In this document: piece after piece, positions 43,504 to 43,957 of the stretch
How the letters are laid out: every line of letters starts with the position of its first letter
Numbering within the stretch: the stretch's first letter is position 1
Assembly: GCA_025354645.1 (NCBI GenBank)
Contig: JANXML010000284.1
Span: forward strand, 1-43,957
From: Arcicella sp.
GTDB taxonomy: Bacteria > Bacteroidota > Bacteroidia > Cytophagales > Spirosomataceae
Direction of reading: 5' to 3'
DNA: 43,957 nt
Made by a program: the position numbers and the translations under genes
Notes under the pieces: generated by a model
The model's input: only the letters and a program-made list of their open reading frames with translations
What the model was told of the DNA's origin: nothing
The model's database searches: none

Positions 43504-43544
43504 AGGTTTGAAGTGTTAATTGTTGAAGTATTTTCTCAAACCTA
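43504..43544 (-). promoter_or_regulatory. purD leader: -7 box and an 8-bp inverted repeat
   Basis: On the minus strand TAGGTTTG (plus 43537-43544) fits TAnnTTTG exactly. Most of it lies within an inverted repeat: aggtttga (43504-43511) with tcaaacct (43536-43543), spacer 24 nt. No -33 element is obvious. A regulatory role is possible but not shown. Confidence 0.4.
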
Positions 43545-43567
43545 AATCGTAATCTTTTAATTTGTTT

Positions 43568-43810
43568 TTAATCAATTGCTGGCATTACTTTCCAATCTGA
43601 GAAATCTTCATCTGATTGCCATGAAGAAGGCATAGATGTTGAAAGTTCTTTCAATTCTTCCTTACTCCATAATTCAATTTCATCAGGATTCTCTAAAAAC
43701 TCTTCTAACGTTACCCCTTTTCTTTTACCCTCAATTACCTCATTTATCGAAATCAAAGCACTTTTAAGTTCTTCTTTAAATAATTTCTTTTGTTTTTCTT
43801 TACGATTCAT
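43568..43810 (-). CDS. Hypothetical acidic 80-residue protein
   Basis: An 80-residue protein that I do not recognise. It has a basic N-terminal stretch (MNRKEKQKKLFKEELKS), a helical middle (ALISINEVIEGKRKG), then an acidic C-terminal half (TLEEFLENPDEIELWSKEEL, WQSDEDFSDWKVMPAID). No signal peptide or membrane helix. The gene lies 22 bp after the end of another small-gene C-terminus on the same strand (43833-43957), so the two are probably in one operon; size and tight spacing would suit a toxin-antitoxin or other two-gene module, but nothing in the sequence proves it. Confidence 0.7.
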   Translation of the reverse strand: MNRKEKQKKLFKEELKSALISINEVIEGKRKGVTLEEFLENPDEIELWSKEELKELSTSMPSSWQSDEDFSDWKVMPAID

Positions 43811-43832
43811 AGAATTATCAGGTTAAACGCAT

Positions 43833-43957
43833 TTAAATATTAGCGAGCATTTGGCTTAGATACTGGTCATTCCAACCTGCCAATTTTCTTCTACTTTTAA
43901 TACTTTCTTTGTCAGTTATATTATTCAGTAATTGTAATGACAACTTACGAATTATTG
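43833..43957 (-). CDS. 3' end of an unidentified gene (cut by the window edge)
   Basis: A frame open from the right window edge on the minus strand to a TAA at 43833-43835. It reads IIRKLSLQLLNNITDKESIK, SRRKLAGWNDQYLSQMLANI as the last 40 residues. It is helical and basic and does not match a family I recognise. A 22-bp gap to the ATG of the 80-residue gene suggests co-transcription. Confidence 0.6.
   Translation of the reverse strand, partial: IIRKLSLQLLNNITDKESIKSRRKLAGWNDQYLSQMLANI

Overview
The window comes from an AT-rich member of the Bacteroidota, most likely the order Cytophagales (inference). The evidence is two SusC/SusD outer-membrane uptake pairs, a protease with a type IX secretion (Por) C-terminal domain, the gliding lipoprotein GldH, an OmpA-family protein, and promoters with the Bacteroidota -7 box TAnnTTTG instead of sigma70 elements. 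I found no rRNA, tRNA, CRISPR array, integrase or intact insertion sequence.

Layout. (1) 1-3.8 kb: a conserved RNA/DNA housekeeping block: HU-type protein, membrane-anchored TPR protein, a 29-residue AURKAIP1/COX24-type basic peptide, and RNase G. (2) 3.8-18.2 kb, mostly minus strand: a secreted S9 peptidase, uvrB, mazG, upp and uvrC, a T9SS-exported subtilisin-like protease and a small plus-strand secreted fibre-like protein. Two accessory insertions sit here: a putAbiC-like membrane protein (5977-6819), and a HTH-ImmA/IrrE metallopeptidase regulator with an unknown partner (9067-10828). (3) 18.5-29.1 kb: two convergent, paralogous susC-susD operons facing each other across strong terminators. 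(4) 29.8-37.0 kb: an orphan receiver-AraC regulator, a large VCBS/ASPIC lipoprotein, an MFS transporter and a GH29 alpha-L-fucosidase. Regions 3 and 4 together look like a polysaccharide utilisation region for a fucose-containing glycan. (5) 37.1-41.3 kb: small membrane protein, OmpA-family protein, gldH and the RicT-like PSP1 protein. (6) 41.3-43.96 kb: a HepT/MntA toxin-antitoxin pair behind a TGA-interrupted small ORF, then purD, an 80-residue unknown and the 3' end of another unknown gene.

How the genes may work together: the SusCD pairs would bind and import oligosaccharides, the fucosidase would release fucose in the periplasm, and the MFS protein (perhaps a sugar permease) would carry product inward, under the receiver-AraC protein. 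The most unusual items are a GTAG-headed inverted REP pair between the PSP1 gene and gldH, a double hairpin between the MFS and fucosidase genes, a palindrome inside the promoter of the HTH-ImmA gene, and the interrupted ORF in front of MntA. I saw no wholly new multi-gene system; the best candidate for an undescribed module is the HTH-ImmA gene plus its 179-residue partner.
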